Below, one piece after another: positions 17,237 to 25,716 of a DNA stretch of 64,000 nt. This stretch comes from Caulobacter sp. (GTDB lineage: Bacteria > Pseudomonadota > Alphaproteobacteria > Caulobacterales > Caulobacteraceae). The first letter of the stretch is position 1. Every line of letters starts with the position of its first letter. The DNA is taken from positions 186,001 to 250,000 of the forward strand of contig NZ_JAGIBH010000003.1 in assembly GCF_017744445.1 (NCBI RefSeq), in the 5' to 3' direction. The notes beneath the pieces were generated by a model. The model did no database searches, was not told the DNA's origin, and was given only the letters and a program-made list of their open reading frames with translations. The position numbers and the translations under genes were made by a program.

Positions 17237-18289
17237 TTACTTGCCGAACAGCTTGTTCCAACGCGGCTTCTCGCGGCCTTCCCAGGCCTTGCGCCAGTAG
17301 GCGTCCGAGGCGATCAGCGGGACGACGGTGGTGGCTTCGGCGAAGACCATCTGTTCGTAGGTGGTCGAGACCTTGCCCCACGAGGCGGCTTCCTTCAGCG
17401 TCGACGACGAGCAGGCGCCGTCGCGCACGTCGGCGACCGTGATCTGGATGGCGTACTTGTGCATGTCGGCCTCGACGCCGAGGATCTCGGCGCAGACGAC
17501 GGTGTCCTGGGCGAAGTTCTTGGGAACGCCGCCGCCGACCATGAACAGGCCCGTGGTGCCGGCCGCGATCTTGACGTCCGTCAGCTCACGGAAGTCGGCG
17601 ACCGCGTCGATCATCAGGTAGGGCTTCTTCTCGGCGATCTTTTCCTTCTGGTGCTTGACCAGGCCGAAACCGGCCGAGCTGTCGACGAAGGCCGGGCAGA
17701 AGATCGGCACGCCTTCTTCGTAGCAGGTCTGGATCAGCGAGCCTTCCTTCTTGGCGTTGCCTTCCGCCAGCCACTTGCCCATCTCCCAGATGAACTCGCG
17801 CGAGGAATAGCCGCGGGGCTCCAGCTTGTTGCAGATCTCCAGGATCGTGTGGTCGCAGGCCTGCAGCTCTTCTTCGTCGATATAGGTGTCGTAGATGCGG
17901 TCGATGTAGTTGTCGCGCAGGACGTTGTCGTCGACCGGGCCGGCGGCCTGATAGTGCTTGAAGCCGAGGGCTTCGAAGAAGTCCATGTCGACAATGCTGG
18001 CGCCGGTGGCGACCACGGCGTCGATCATGCCGTTCTTCACCATGTCGCGGTACACGTGCATGCAGCCGCCAGCCGAGGTCGAACCGGCCAGGATCAGCCA
18101 GGTCGAGCAGCCCTTGTCGGCCAGGGCCATGTTGAAGATGTCGGCGGCGCGGGCCGTGTCGCGCGAGCTGAACGACATCTTGCGCATCGAGTCGATGATC
18201 GGGCGGGCGTCATAGCTGGCGATGTCGACGTGCTCGACGACCTTCTGCAGCAGTTCGGCCTTTTGGTTGTTCGGAACGGGAGCGTTCAT
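17237..18289 (-). CDS. Deoxyhypusine synthase-like protein (probable polyamine/homospermidine synthase)
   Basis: A 350-residue member of the deoxyhypusine synthase (DHS) family; ATG 18289 (MNAPVPNNQK) is chosen over the ORF limit at 18331. Seen features: LAGSTSAGGCMHVYRDMVKNG, VVATGASIVDMDFFEALG (NAD-binding part), and KEAASWGKVST, in which the SWGK Lys corresponds to the active-site Lys of eukaryotic DHS (Lys329 in human). Bacteria have no eIF5A, so the protein cannot make deoxyhypusine; family knowledge and the adjacent ornithine-type decarboxylase suggest aminobutyl transfer to make homospermidine. It lies 168 bp downstream of the decarboxylase on the same strand, with its own strong terminator. 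Confidence 0.85.
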   Translation of the reverse strand: MNAPVPNNQKAELLQKVVEHVDIASYDARPIIDSMRKMSFSSRDTARAADIFNMALADKGCSTWLILAGSTSAGGCMHVYRDMVKNGMIDAVVATGASIVDMDFFEALGFKHYQAAGPVDDNVLRDNYIDRIYDTYIDEEELQACDHTILEICNKLEPRGYSSREFIWEMGKWLAEGNAKKEGSLIQTCYEEGVPIFCPAFVDSSAGFGLVKHQKEKIAEKKPYLMIDAVADFRELTDVKIAAGTTGLFMVGGGVPKNFAQDTVVCAEILGVEADMHKYAIQITVADVRDGACSSSTLKEAASWGKVSTTYEQMVFAEATTVVPLIASDAYWRKAWEGREKPRWNKLFGK

Positions 18290-18385
18290 TGCTTCGGTTT
18301 CCCTGACTTTGGACGCCCGTCGTTGGAACAAGAAGCCTTCGCCGGGACGGAGCGACCGACGGAAGCTTTGAAAATACGAACCGCA

Positions 18386-18407
18386 CCCGACGTCTCATAA
18401 CGTCGGG
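18386..18407 (-). terminator. Hairpin between decarboxylase and DHS-like gene
   Basis: A perfect 8-bp inverted repeat, CCCGACGT / ACGTCGGG with a 6-nt loop, lies about 50 nt after the decarboxylase stop. No T-run follows on either strand, so it may be a weak terminator or an mRNA-stabilising hairpin between the two polyamine genes. Confidence 0.4.
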
Positions 18408-18457
18408 CGCGGCGCGCGGTTTAACTCAAAAACTGTCTACTGACGAACCACGTCGGT

Positions 18458-19717
18458 TTAGCGACGGCGCTTGCGCTTGCCGGCCGCGCCCTTGGGGCGC
18501 GAGAAGCGGACGATCTTGCGCTCTTCGTTCTCCTGGCGGACCGCCGGGATCGAGCGCTTGGCCAGGCCGTACATCGAGGCCATCGGCGCGTCCTGCACCT
18601 GCGCGGTGTCGGTCTCGCCAAAGCCGTTGAAGCGGGTCGACATCGCGACGCCATAGGCGCCCAGCATGCCGATCTCGATGTAGTCGCCCTCGTCGACGCT
18701 TTCCGGCAGGTAGAACGGGCCGGGCATGTGGTCGACGCTGTCGCAGGTCGGGCCGTAGAAGCGGAAGGGCTTGAGGCCCTCTTCCACGACTTCGCCGTTC
18801 TTGCGGTACAGCTTGACCGGGAAGGGCCACTTCATGTGCGCGGCGTCGAACAGCGAGCCGTACGACCCGTCGTTCAGATACAGCGCGTCGCCCTTCTTCA
18901 ACTCGACCTTGACCAGCAACGACGAGGCCTCGGCGACCAGGGCGCGGCCCGGTTCGCACCAGAGTTCGGTGGTCTCGTGGACCATCATCTCGGCGAAGCC
19001 GCGGTCGATGGCGGCCAGGTACTCGGAGAGGTCCGGCGGGACCATGCCCGGATAGATCGACGGGAAGCCGCCGCCGACGTCGACGACATCGGCCAGCACG
19101 CCGGCGCGGACCAGGGCGCGGCTGGCCTGGGCCATCGCCGCCTGGAACGCCGTCGGACGCATGCACTGGCTGCCGACGTGGAAGGACACGCCCATCAGGT
19201 CCTGGGTGGCGCGACGCGCGGCCAGCAGCAGGGCGGGGGCGTTGTGGGCCTCGACGCCGAACTTGCCCGACAGGCTGTAGGCCGCGCCCTCGGCCTGCAC
19301 GCCCATGCGGACGATCAGGTTGAGGTCCTTGGCCTGGCCGGTGGCGTCCAGGATCTTGGCCAGCTCTTCGTGGGTGTCGAACGAGAAGGTCTTCACGCCG
19401 TGGTCGAAGTACGCGGCCGAGATCGCCTTGCGGCTCTTGACCGGGTGCATGAAGGCCATGCGCGAGCCCGGGGCGTGTTCGGCCACCGTCTCGATCTCGT
19501 TCAGCGATGCGACGTCGAACGACCGGACGCCGGCTTCAGCCAACTCGCGGATCACCCACGGCGAAGGATTGGCCTTCACCGCATAGAAGACGTCGCCCTT
19601 GAATTCGGACTGGAACCAGCGCGCAGCTACGGAAACCGCGTCGGGCCGCACGAGTGCGACGGGACGTTCCGGTGACCGCTCACGGACCAGGTCCAGGGGA
19701 GATTGGTACGTGCGCAA
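18458..19717 (-). CDS. Ornithine/lysine-type (fold III) amino acid decarboxylase
   Basis: A 419-residue PLP enzyme of the alanine-racemase-fold decarboxylases. The PLP Lys is in FYAVKANPSPWV (about residue 48). SFHVGSQC, DVGGGFPSIYPG and EPGRALVAE bind PLP phosphate and substrate, and GPTCDSVD near residue 335 carries the active-site Cys-Asp typical of ornithine decarboxylase rather than diaminopimelate decarboxylase. The C-terminus adds a basic tail (KGAAGKRKRRR). It starts at a TTG with AGGGGG 9 nt upstream. The product is putrescine (or cadaverine), which would feed the downstream DHS-like enzyme. It is divergent from phnC across a 237-bp spacer in which no conserved RNA leader was recognised. 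Confidence 0.9.
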   Translation of the reverse strand: MRTYQSPLDLVRERSPERPVALVRPDAVSVAARWFQSEFKGDVFYAVKANPSPWVIRELAEAGVRSFDVASLNEIETVAEHAPGSRMAFMHPVKSRKAISAAYFDHGVKTFSFDTHEELAKILDATGQAKDLNLIVRMGVQAEGAAYSLSGKFGVEAHNAPALLLAARRATQDLMGVSFHVGSQCMRPTAFQAAMAQASRALVRAGVLADVVDVGGGFPSIYPGMVPPDLSEYLAAIDRGFAEMMVHETTELWCEPGRALVAEASSLLVKVELKKGDALYLNDGSYGSLFDAAHMKWPFPVKLYRKNGEVVEEGLKPFRFYGPTCDSVDHMPGPFYLPESVDEGDYIEIGMLGAYGVAMSTRFNGFGETDTAQVQDAPMASMYGLAKRSIPAVRQENEERKIVRFSRPKGAAGKRKRRR

Positions 19718-19954
19718 TTCACGTAACCCCCTGTTGGAAGTTAAACCCAGGCCGGCGTTAGCAGCGTTTTAGAGGACTTCGGGTCCGCCGGAGCGAGCGA
19801 AATAGGGTCATTGCTTCGGGATGTAAAGACCCTTTTGCAGCCCCGGTTTGGGGCGAATTGGCCCATGGGTTGTCACAAATCCATTGCGAACCTTCCCCAA
19901 ACCGGAGATCGCATTTCCCAAGCACCGAAACCACGTTAAGGATTCGCCCCGACC

Positions 19955-20749
19955 ATGACGTCGGACCCAGTTCTCTCGATCCGCGCAGCGTCCAAGACCT
20001 TCGGGTCGAGGCGAGCGCTGGACCAAGTCTCCCTCGACGTTGCTCGGGGCGAGATGATCGCGCTCATCGGCCCCTCGGGCTCCGGGAAATCCACGCTTCT
20101 GCGCTCGATCGATGGTCTGCAGACCATTGATGAGGGAGACGGCGTCATTACCGCTTTCGGCGGCCCCGTGCAGGCCAAGGGCAAGGTGTCGAACGATGTG
20201 CGCAAGGCGCGCATCCGCATCGGCTTCATTGCTCAGCAGTTCAACCTGGTCGGCCGGCTGTCGTTGTTCAGCAATGTCGCCCTGGGTTCGCTGGGCCGGA
20301 TTCCCTTCTTGTCTGGGCTGTTCGGCCGCTGGCCGAGGGAAACCCGGGAGGCGGCCATGGCGGCCCTGGCCCGCGTCGGCGTGGCCGACTACGCCGCCCA
20401 GCGCGCCAACACCCTGTCGGGCGGCCAGCAGCAGCGCGGCGCCATCGCCCGCGCCCTGGTCCAGAAGGCCAAGATCATCCTGGCCGACGAGCCGGTGGCC
20501 TCGCTGGATCCGGTCTCGGCCCGCAAGGTCATGGAGATCCTGCGCGATCTCAACAAGACCGACGGCCTGACCGTCGTCGTCACCCTGCACCAGGTCGACT
20601 ACGCCTTGCGCTACTGCGACCGCGTCGTGGCCCTGAAGGCCGGCCAGAAGGTCTATGACGGCCCCGCCGCCGGCCTGAAGCGCGACAAACTCATCGATAT
20701 CTACGGCCCGGAATTCGAGGACGTGTTCTGGGAAGGAGCCCCGCAATGA
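19955..20749 (+). CDS. phnC: Phosphonate ABC transporter ATP-binding protein PhnC
   Basis: A 264-residue ABC ATPase. Walker A is GPSGSGKST (about residues 38-46), the Q-loop lies in FIAQQFNLVGRLS, the signature is LSGGQQQR (about residues 152-159) and Walker B is IILADEP followed by the D-loop SLDP. The FNLVGRLSLFSNVALGSLGR segment is characteristic of PhnC. It energises import of phosphonate or related phosphorus compounds with PhnD and PhnE. Its stop overlaps the phnD start by 4 bp (ATGA). No C-P lyase or phosphonatase genes are nearby, so the substrate may be a phosphonate, phosphite or a phosphate ester. Confidence 0.93.
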   Translation: MTSDPVLSIRAASKTFGSRRALDQVSLDVARGEMIALIGPSGSGKSTLLRSIDGLQTIDEGDGVITAFGGPVQAKGKVSNDVRKARIRIGFIAQQFNLVGRLSLFSNVALGSLGRIPFLSGLFGRWPRETREAAMAALARVGVADYAAQRANTLSGGQQQRGAIARALVQKAKIILADEPVASLDPVSARKVMEILRDLNKTDGLTVVVTLHQVDYALRYCDRVVALKAGQKVYDGPAAGLKRDKLIDIYGPEFEDVFWEGAPQ

Positions 20750-21792
20750 TCAGCCGTCGCTCGGCCATCGCCATCGCCGCCCGTTTTTCGGTTATTGGCC
20801 TTTCGGCCCTGGCCCTAGCCTCGTGCGGCCAGAAGTCCGAGACCACGGCGGGGCCCAAGGACACGGTCGTGTTCTCGATCCTGTCGACCGAGTCGGCCCA
20901 GAACATGGAGAGCTACTGGAAGCCCATCCTGGCCGACATGGAAAAGCAGACCGGCCTCAAGGTGAAGCCGTTCTTCTCGTCCAACTACTCGTCGCTGATC
21001 GTGGCCATGGGCGCCAAGCAAACCGACCTGGGCTGGTTCTCGAACCAGTCGGGCCTGGAAGCCGTGCGCCGTTCGGGCGGCGAGGTCTTCGCCCGCACCT
21101 TCGACCCGTCGGGCACCGACGGCTACAAGTCGGTGATCATCGTCCCGGCCGACAGCAAGCTGACCCTGGAAGGCCTGCTGAAGTGCGACAAGACCTTGAA
21201 CTTCGGCATCGGTGACAAGAAGTCGACCTCGGGCACCCTGGCGCCGATGACCTATGTGTTCATCCCAGCCGGCGTGAAGCCCGAGAACTGCTTCAAGACC
21301 GTGCTCAGCGCCAGCCATGACGCCAACCTGGCGGCCGTGGGCAACCACAAGCTGGACGCCTCGACCAACAACTCCACGGCCCTGCGCCTCAATGCCGAGC
21401 GCGCCGACAACAAGTCCGCCAAGGTCAAGGTGATCTGGGAATCGCCGACCCTGCCGGAAGACCCGATCGTCTGGCGCAAGGACCTGGATCCGGTCGTGAA
21501 GGAAAAGCTGCGCCAGTTCTTCCTGACCTACGGCCAGGGCGATACGCCGGAGGCCGCGCAGCAGCGCGCCAACCTGGAGAAGCTGTCGATGGGCGGCTTC
21601 AAGCCGGCCGACAACAGCCACCTGCTGGTCGTGCGCGAAATGGAAGCCCTGGAGCAGCTGGGCCTGGCCAAGGAAAGTGGCGACCAAGCCAAGATCGCCG
21701 CGGCTCAGAAGAACCTGGACGGCATCAAGGCCGAGCGCGTCGCCGCCGAGGGCAAGGCGGGCGCCGTGCCGACGGCGCCGGCGGCCAACTGA
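20746..21792 (+). CDS. phnD: Phosphonate ABC transporter substrate-binding lipoprotein PhnD
   Basis: A 348-residue periplasmic binding protein of the PhnD/SsuA-like fold. It has a twin-arginine-like N-terminus (ISRRSAIAIAARF) and a lipobox ending in LALASCG (Cys near residue 26), so it is probably a lipid-anchored receptor. Motifs FSILSTESAQNMESYW, GWFSNQSGLEAV and DKKSTSGTLAPMTYVF (phosphonate-binding Ser/Thr stretch) match PhnD. The C-terminal 30 residues are Ala/Lys-rich and may be a flexible linker. It lies between phnC (4-bp overlap) and phnE (8-bp gap) in one operon. Confidence 0.92.
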   Translation: MISRRSAIAIAARFSVIGLSALALASCGQKSETTAGPKDTVVFSILSTESAQNMESYWKPILADMEKQTGLKVKPFFSSNYSSLIVAMGAKQTDLGWFSNQSGLEAVRRSGGEVFARTFDPSGTDGYKSVIIVPADSKLTLEGLLKCDKTLNFGIGDKKSTSGTLAPMTYVFIPAGVKPENCFKTVLSASHDANLAAVGNHKLDASTNNSTALRLNAERADNKSAKVKVIWESPTLPEDPIVWRKDLDPVVKEKLRQFFLTYGQGDTPEAAQQRANLEKLSMGGFKPADNSHLLVVREMEALEQLGLAKESGDQAKIAAAQKNLDGIKAERVAAEGKAGAVPTAPAAN

Positions 21793-21800
21793 GGCCCTTC

Positions 21801-22616
21801 ATGAGCGAGACCATTCCGGCCGCGCCCAAGCGCTCCACGACGGCCATGGCCTTCGACGCCCTGATCTGGGGCGGCGTGGCCATGCTGCTGATCGTCAGCT
21901 TCAAGCCGGCCGAGATCGACAAGTTCCCGCAGCTGTTCACCGAGGCGGGGCGGATGCAGGAGTTCGCGCGAGGCTTCTTCTCGCCGTTCACCGATCCCCA
22001 GGCCTTCATGGCCGCCGACTGGAGCCTGTACATCGGCAAGATGTGGCAGACGATCCAGATGGCGCTGTGGGGCACCTTCCTGGCCATCATCGTCGCCATC
22101 CCGCTGGGCCTCTTGGGCGCGGGCAACATCACGCCGGTGTGGATCCAGCAGCCGGTGCGCCGGGTGCTGGACCTGATCCGCTCGATTCCCGACCTGGTGG
22201 TGGCGCTGATCTTCATCACCGCCGTGGGCCTGGGTCCGTTCGCCGGCGTCATGGCTCTCATGTTCAACACCGGCGGCGTGCTGGCCAAGCTGTTCGCCGA
22301 GGCCGTCGAGTCGATCGACAAGGGTCCGGTCGAGGGCGTGCGCGCCACCGGAGCGGTGAAGCTGCAGGAGATCGTCTGGGGCGTGATCCCGCAGGTGGCC
22401 CCGCTGTGGACCAGCTACGCGCTCTACCGCTTCGAGTCGTCCAGCCGCGCCGCGACGGTGCTGGGCCTGATCGGGGCCGGCGGCGTCGGCCAGGTGCTGC
22501 TCGATAGCGTCAATGCATTCCAGTACGACCAGACCGGCTGCATCGTGCTGGTCATCGTGGTGGCCGTGTCGCTGATCGACCTGCTGTCACAGATCATCCG
22601 TACGCGACTGCTGTAG
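21801..22616 (+). CDS. phnE: Phosphonate ABC transporter permease PhnE
   Basis: A 271-residue inner-membrane permease with five to six hydrophobic segments and the ABC-transporter EAA loop (GPVEGVRATGAVKLQEIVWGVIPQV, about residues 175-200) that docks on PhnC. The FESSSRAATVLGLIGAGGVGQVL segment is typical of PhnE. Only one permease gene is present, so it probably works as a homodimer. It is the last gene of the phnCDE operon, followed by a very strong terminator hairpin 50 nt downstream. Confidence 0.92.
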   Translation: MSETIPAAPKRSTTAMAFDALIWGGVAMLLIVSFKPAEIDKFPQLFTEAGRMQEFARGFFSPFTDPQAFMAADWSLYIGKMWQTIQMALWGTFLAIIVAIPLGLLGAGNITPVWIQQPVRRVLDLIRSIPDLVVALIFITAVGLGPFAGVMALMFNTGGVLAKLFAEAVESIDKGPVEGVRATGAVKLQEIVWGVIPQVAPLWTSYALYRFESSSRAATVLGLIGAGGVGQVLLDSVNAFQYDQTGCIVLVIVVAVSLIDLLSQIIRTRLL

Positions 22617-22666
22617 TCGCCCCGAAATGGGGGCGGGCAAAGATCCGAACCCATCCGAAAAAGCCC

Positions 22667-22695
22667 GGGCGCGCCGACCGATCGTCGGCGCGCCC
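22667..22695 (+). terminator. Terminator hairpin of the phnCDE operon
   Basis: A perfect 12-bp stem (GGGCGCGCCGAC / GTCGGCGCGCCC) with a 5-nt loop, followed by GTCGTGTTTCT. The stem is very stable, but the T-run is poor. Confidence 0.75.
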
Positions 22696-22957
22696 GTCGT
22701 GTTTCTGGCCCCTATTCGCGGCGCGCTGGCGGTGGGCATGCGCCATGCCTGATTGCAATCCTGCAACAAAGATGTGGGAGGCAAAGTTCATGGGTTTCAG
22801 GTTCTTACATGTAATGAAGAACGGGGTTATCCGGAAATGGGGATTTAATGTGGCCTTGGCGTCCAACTTCGGCGCGAGAGCATTTCCATCATCGGCTCTC
22901 GCTATGGGCGAATTCGAACGGATACTGTTCGCCTCTCGCAAATGCCGTAAATTTATC

Positions 22958-22997
22958 ACGTCTTAAAACATACACAGAGGCGTCACTGAACCATCAC
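22958..22997 (+). promoter_or_regulatory. Putative Pho box upstream of the TonB receptor
   Basis: Half-sites resembling CTGTCAT recur every 11 bp: ACGTCTT (22958-22964), CATACAC (22969-22975), GCGTCAC (22980-22986) and CCATCAC (22991-22997). The last two are the best matches. The array ends 46 bp before the ATG of the receptor gene. Eleven-base periodicity of GTCAC-like sites is the hallmark of PhoB binding, and the genes on both sides are phosphorus-uptake genes. Confidence 0.45.
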
Positions 22998-23043
22998 TGC
23001 ATAGGGACTATCCCCCCGGCCAACCAAAACAGGGGTGTTTCCT

Positions 23044-25452
23044 ATGCGGAACTATTTCGGTGGAGCGGCGGTCTCCGTTCTCATGATGGCGATGGCCCAG
23101 AGCGCCTATGCCGCCGACGCGGCCCCGGCCGATGACGGCACGGCCCTGGAGCAGGTCGTCATCACCGCTACCAAGCGTGAGACCAACCTGCAGACGACTC
23201 CGATCGCGGTGTCGGTGCTGAGCGCCACGGCCATGGCCGAGCGCCACGCCGAGAGCCTGATCAGCCTGATGGACGGCGCCATCCCCTCGCTGCGCGTCGC
23301 CACCTTCGAAGCCCGCCAGTCGGCCCTGACGGTCGGCATCCGCGGTATCGTCCCGTTCGACGCCAACCAGACCGCTCGCGACCAGGGCGTCGGCGTCTAT
23401 ATCGACGGCGTCTATCTGGGCCGTCAGCAGGGCTTGAACGTCGCCCTGCTGGACCTGGAGCGCGTCGAAGTGCTGCGCGGCCCGCAAGGCACGCTGTTCG
23501 GCCGTAACACCGAAGGCGGCGCGGTCAGCATCGTCTCGAAGGCCCCGTCGGGCGTGGCGGGGGGCCGCATCGTCGCCGGCGTCGGCAACTACGGCGCCTA
23601 CACCGCCGAGCTGCACCAGGACTTCCAGGAATTCAACGGCCTGTCGATCAAGGTCGACGGCCTGCTGCAACACCAGGATCCGACCATCAAGAACCCGATG
23701 GCGGGCCAAGCCGGCTGGAACCAGTACGACCGCAAGGGCGGCCGCATCCAGGCTCAGTACAAGCCGAACGACAAGTTCAGCGCCCTGATCGCCGTCGACT
23801 ACTCGAAGGACGAGAACACCCCGTTCTTCAGCCAGCTGGTCAGCTACAACCCCTATGGCAAGCGCGTCCGCACCCTGGCTGAAGCCACCGCCGCCGCCAG
23901 CGCCCCGGCCGGCACGATCAACCCGCTGGCCCCGCTGATGAAGGTCCACACCGAGCGCCAGAAGGTCTCGGACATCGGCACCATCCAGCAGCCCAGCGTC
24001 GACGAGACCGGCGGCGCCATGATGACGCTGAAGTACAACGTCTCGCCGAACCTGCAGCTGCGCTCGATCACCGCGGCCCGCGCCGTCGGCACGAACCAGT
24101 GGGACAACTCGGGCGTCGAAGCCCGTAACGTCTTCGCCCCGAACGCCACGTTCGGCCGCTACAGCCTGTCGGACCTGTACCAGAACCAGTACAGCCAGGA
24201 ATTCCAGGCTGTCGGCGACTTCGGCGCCAACTTCGAATACGTCGCCGGCCTGTACTACTTCAAGGAACACGCCAAGGAATCGGCCGCCACGCCGTTCACC
24301 AATCAGTGGAATGCCGACGGCAGCGCCTACACGATCCGCAACTCTGCCGGCACGTCGAAGGCCGCCGCCGGCACCGCCGGCTGGGAGCGCGGCACGCGCT
24401 TCCTGACGCGCGCTTCGGAAGCCGACGCCGAGAGCTACGCCATCTACGGCCAGGGCACCTACACCCCGGCGACGATGGAAAAGCTGCACCTGACGGTCGG
24501 CGGTCGCTACACCAAGGACAAGCGCGACGGCACGCTCTACATCGTCAACGGCAAGGCCACGAACTTCACCTTCACCTACGACAAAGGCCGCTTCGACCCG
24601 CTGGTGAACCTGGCCTATGACGCCGCTGAAGGCATCAACCTGTACGCCAAGTTCTCGACCGGCTACCGCGCCGGCGGCGCCAACGACCGCTCGCAGACCT
24701 TCCAGTCGTTCGACGCAGAAAAGGTCAAGGCGTACGAAGTCGGCGCCAAGATGGACTTCCTGGACAACCGCGTCCGTCTGAACCTGGCCGCCTACGCCAT
24801 GAACCGCGACGGCACCCAGATCGACTTCGACAACGTCGACACCACCCCCGGCAGCCCGACCCAAGGCGCGCACACCGAGGAAACCCGCAATGCGCCGGGC
24901 ACCTCGAAGATCCGCGGCTTCGAAGCGGACCTGACCGCCCAGGTGACCGACCAGATCGTGGTCGGCGTCTCGTACGCCTACACCGACGTGAAGGTCCCGG
25001 CCGCGCCGTTCCCGTTCACCGGCAACGCCGACGTCCCGCAAGGCACGCCGTTCCCGGTCAACGTGGTCTACACGCCGCCGAACGCCGCCTCGGCCTATGT
25101 CGACTTCAAGCAGCCGGTCGGCTCGATGACGTTCAAGGCTCACCTGGACGCCAACTACGCCGACGCCCAGTACTCGTTCCAGACCGAGTTCGCCGACGTC
25201 TCGCCGACCGGCAAGCTGGTCAAGAACGTGGCCGTGAAGGGCGACAGCAGCTTCATCGTCAACGGCAACCTGACCCTGGCCGACATCGCCATGGGCGACG
25301 CCGGCTCGGCCAGCCTGTCGCTGTGGTCGCGCAACCTGCTGAATGAATCGCACATCTACCGCATCTCGGCCGCCAACCGCGGCACGATCGGCGACTATGC
25401 GAACTTCAATCCGCCGCGCACCTACGGCATCGAACTGCGCGTGAAGTACTAG
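23044..25452 (+). CDS. TonB-dependent outer membrane receptor
   Basis: An 802-residue receptor. ATG 23044 has AGGGG about 8 nt upstream; a GTG at 23035 lies inside the ribosome site. A signal peptide (cleavage near AYA-ADA, residue 23) is followed by a short TonB-box-like stretch (EQVVITATKRET) and a plug domain (about residues 45-155, with LERVEVLRGPQGTLFGRNTEGGAV). A 22-strand barrel ends in a terminal aromatic (LRVKY). Neighbours are phnCDE upstream and an OprO/P porin and PstS downstream, with a Pho-box-like array at its promoter. The receptor may therefore import a phosphorus-containing molecule rather than a siderophore. Its ligand cannot be read from the sequence. Confidence 0.9.
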   Translation: MRNYFGGAAVSVLMMAMAQSAYAADAAPADDGTALEQVVITATKRETNLQTTPIAVSVLSATAMAERHAESLISLMDGAIPSLRVATFEARQSALTVGIRGIVPFDANQTARDQGVGVYIDGVYLGRQQGLNVALLDLERVEVLRGPQGTLFGRNTEGGAVSIVSKAPSGVAGGRIVAGVGNYGAYTAELHQDFQEFNGLSIKVDGLLQHQDPTIKNPMAGQAGWNQYDRKGGRIQAQYKPNDKFSALIAVDYSKDENTPFFSQLVSYNPYGKRVRTLAEATAAASAPAGTINPLAPLMKVHTERQKVSDIGTIQQPSVDETGGAMMTLKYNVSPNLQLRSITAARAVGTNQWDNSGVEARNVFAPNATFGRYSLSDLYQNQYSQEFQAVGDFGANFEYVAGLYYFKEHAKESAATPFTNQWNADGSAYTIRNSAGTSKAAAGTAGWERGTRFLTRASEADAESYAIYGQGTYTPATMEKLHLTVGGRYTKDKRDGTLYIVNGKATNFTFTYDKGRFDPLVNLAYDAAEGINLYAKFSTGYRAGGANDRSQTFQSFDAEKVKAYEVGAKMDFLDNRVRLNLAAYAMNRDGTQIDFDNVDTTPGSPTQGAHTEETRNAPGTSKIRGFEADLTAQVTDQIVVGVSYAYTDVKVPAAPFPFTGNADVPQGTPFPVNVVYTPPNAASAYVDFKQPVGSMTFKAHLDANYADAQYSFQTEFADVSPTGKLVKNVAVKGDSSFIVNGNLTLADIAMGDAGSASLSLWSRNLLNESHIYRISAANRGTIGDYANFNPPRTYGIELRVKY

Positions 25453-25464
25453 GACTATCTGACG

Positions 25465-25489
25465 AAGGGCGGCTCGGTGAGCCGCCCTT
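25465..25489 (+). terminator. Terminator hairpin after the TonB receptor
   Basis: A perfect 11-bp stem (AAGGGCGGCTC / GAGCCGCCCTT) with a 3-nt loop lies 12 nt after the stop codon. No long T-run follows. It separates the receptor gene from the promoter of the porin gene. Confidence 0.65.
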
Positions 25490-25597
25490 CCGACTCTTGA
25501 GTAAAGCGTCCGGCACTCGTCGGTAGACGGATTTTCTTCGTGACGTTTGGCAATGGTCTTGTTGCTGGAACGACACAGATTAACCGGTTGAAAACAC

Positions 25598-25637
25598 GTG
25601 TCGTTTGGCCGTCACGAATTTGTGGCCGAACTGTCAC
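25598..25637 (+). promoter_or_regulatory. Pho box array upstream of the OprO/P-type porin
   Basis: Four PhoB-type half-sites with exact 11-bp spacing: GTGTCGT (25598-25604), CCGTCAC (25609-25615), TTGTGGC (25620-25626) and CTGTCAC (25631-25637), against the consensus CTGTCAT with 4-bp gaps. A possible -10 element (TTATCC, 25647-25652) follows about 10 bp downstream, the arrangement seen at PhoB-activated promoters. The porin ATG is 80 bp downstream. Confidence 0.65.
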
Positions 25638-25716
25638 GTACCGCCGTTATCCCGCAGGCATCCTGATCCCGCCCAGCACGGGTGAGAGAGGCAGGGGCAC
25701 TCAAGGGGATACTCAA

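Larger units (their letters stand above)
22617..23043. other. 427-bp intergenic region between phnE and a TonB receptor
   Basis: The stretch holds the phnCDE terminator (22667-22695) and, near its right end, the promoter region and Pho-box-like repeats of the receptor gene. The middle (22740-22970) has lower GC than the surroundings. A 73-codon frame at 22745-22966 has no ribosome site and no recognisable features. I see no gene in it. Confidence 0.6.

Noticed and set aside
19805..19887. Possible Pho box upstream of phnC (TTGTCAC at 19870, GGGTCAT at 19805)
   Set aside because: Each half-site stands alone; the positions 11 bp away do not match, so I did not list it as a feature even though regulation by phosphate is plausible.
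19718..19954. A structured RNA leader (speF-like) before the ornithine-type decarboxylase
   Set aside because: Such leaders exist in some Alphaproteobacteria, but I could not recognise the conserved core here; a covariance model search would decide.
22745..22966. A 73-codon plus-strand frame before the TonB receptor
   Set aside because: No ribosome site, no domain features and it runs through the promoter region of the receptor.
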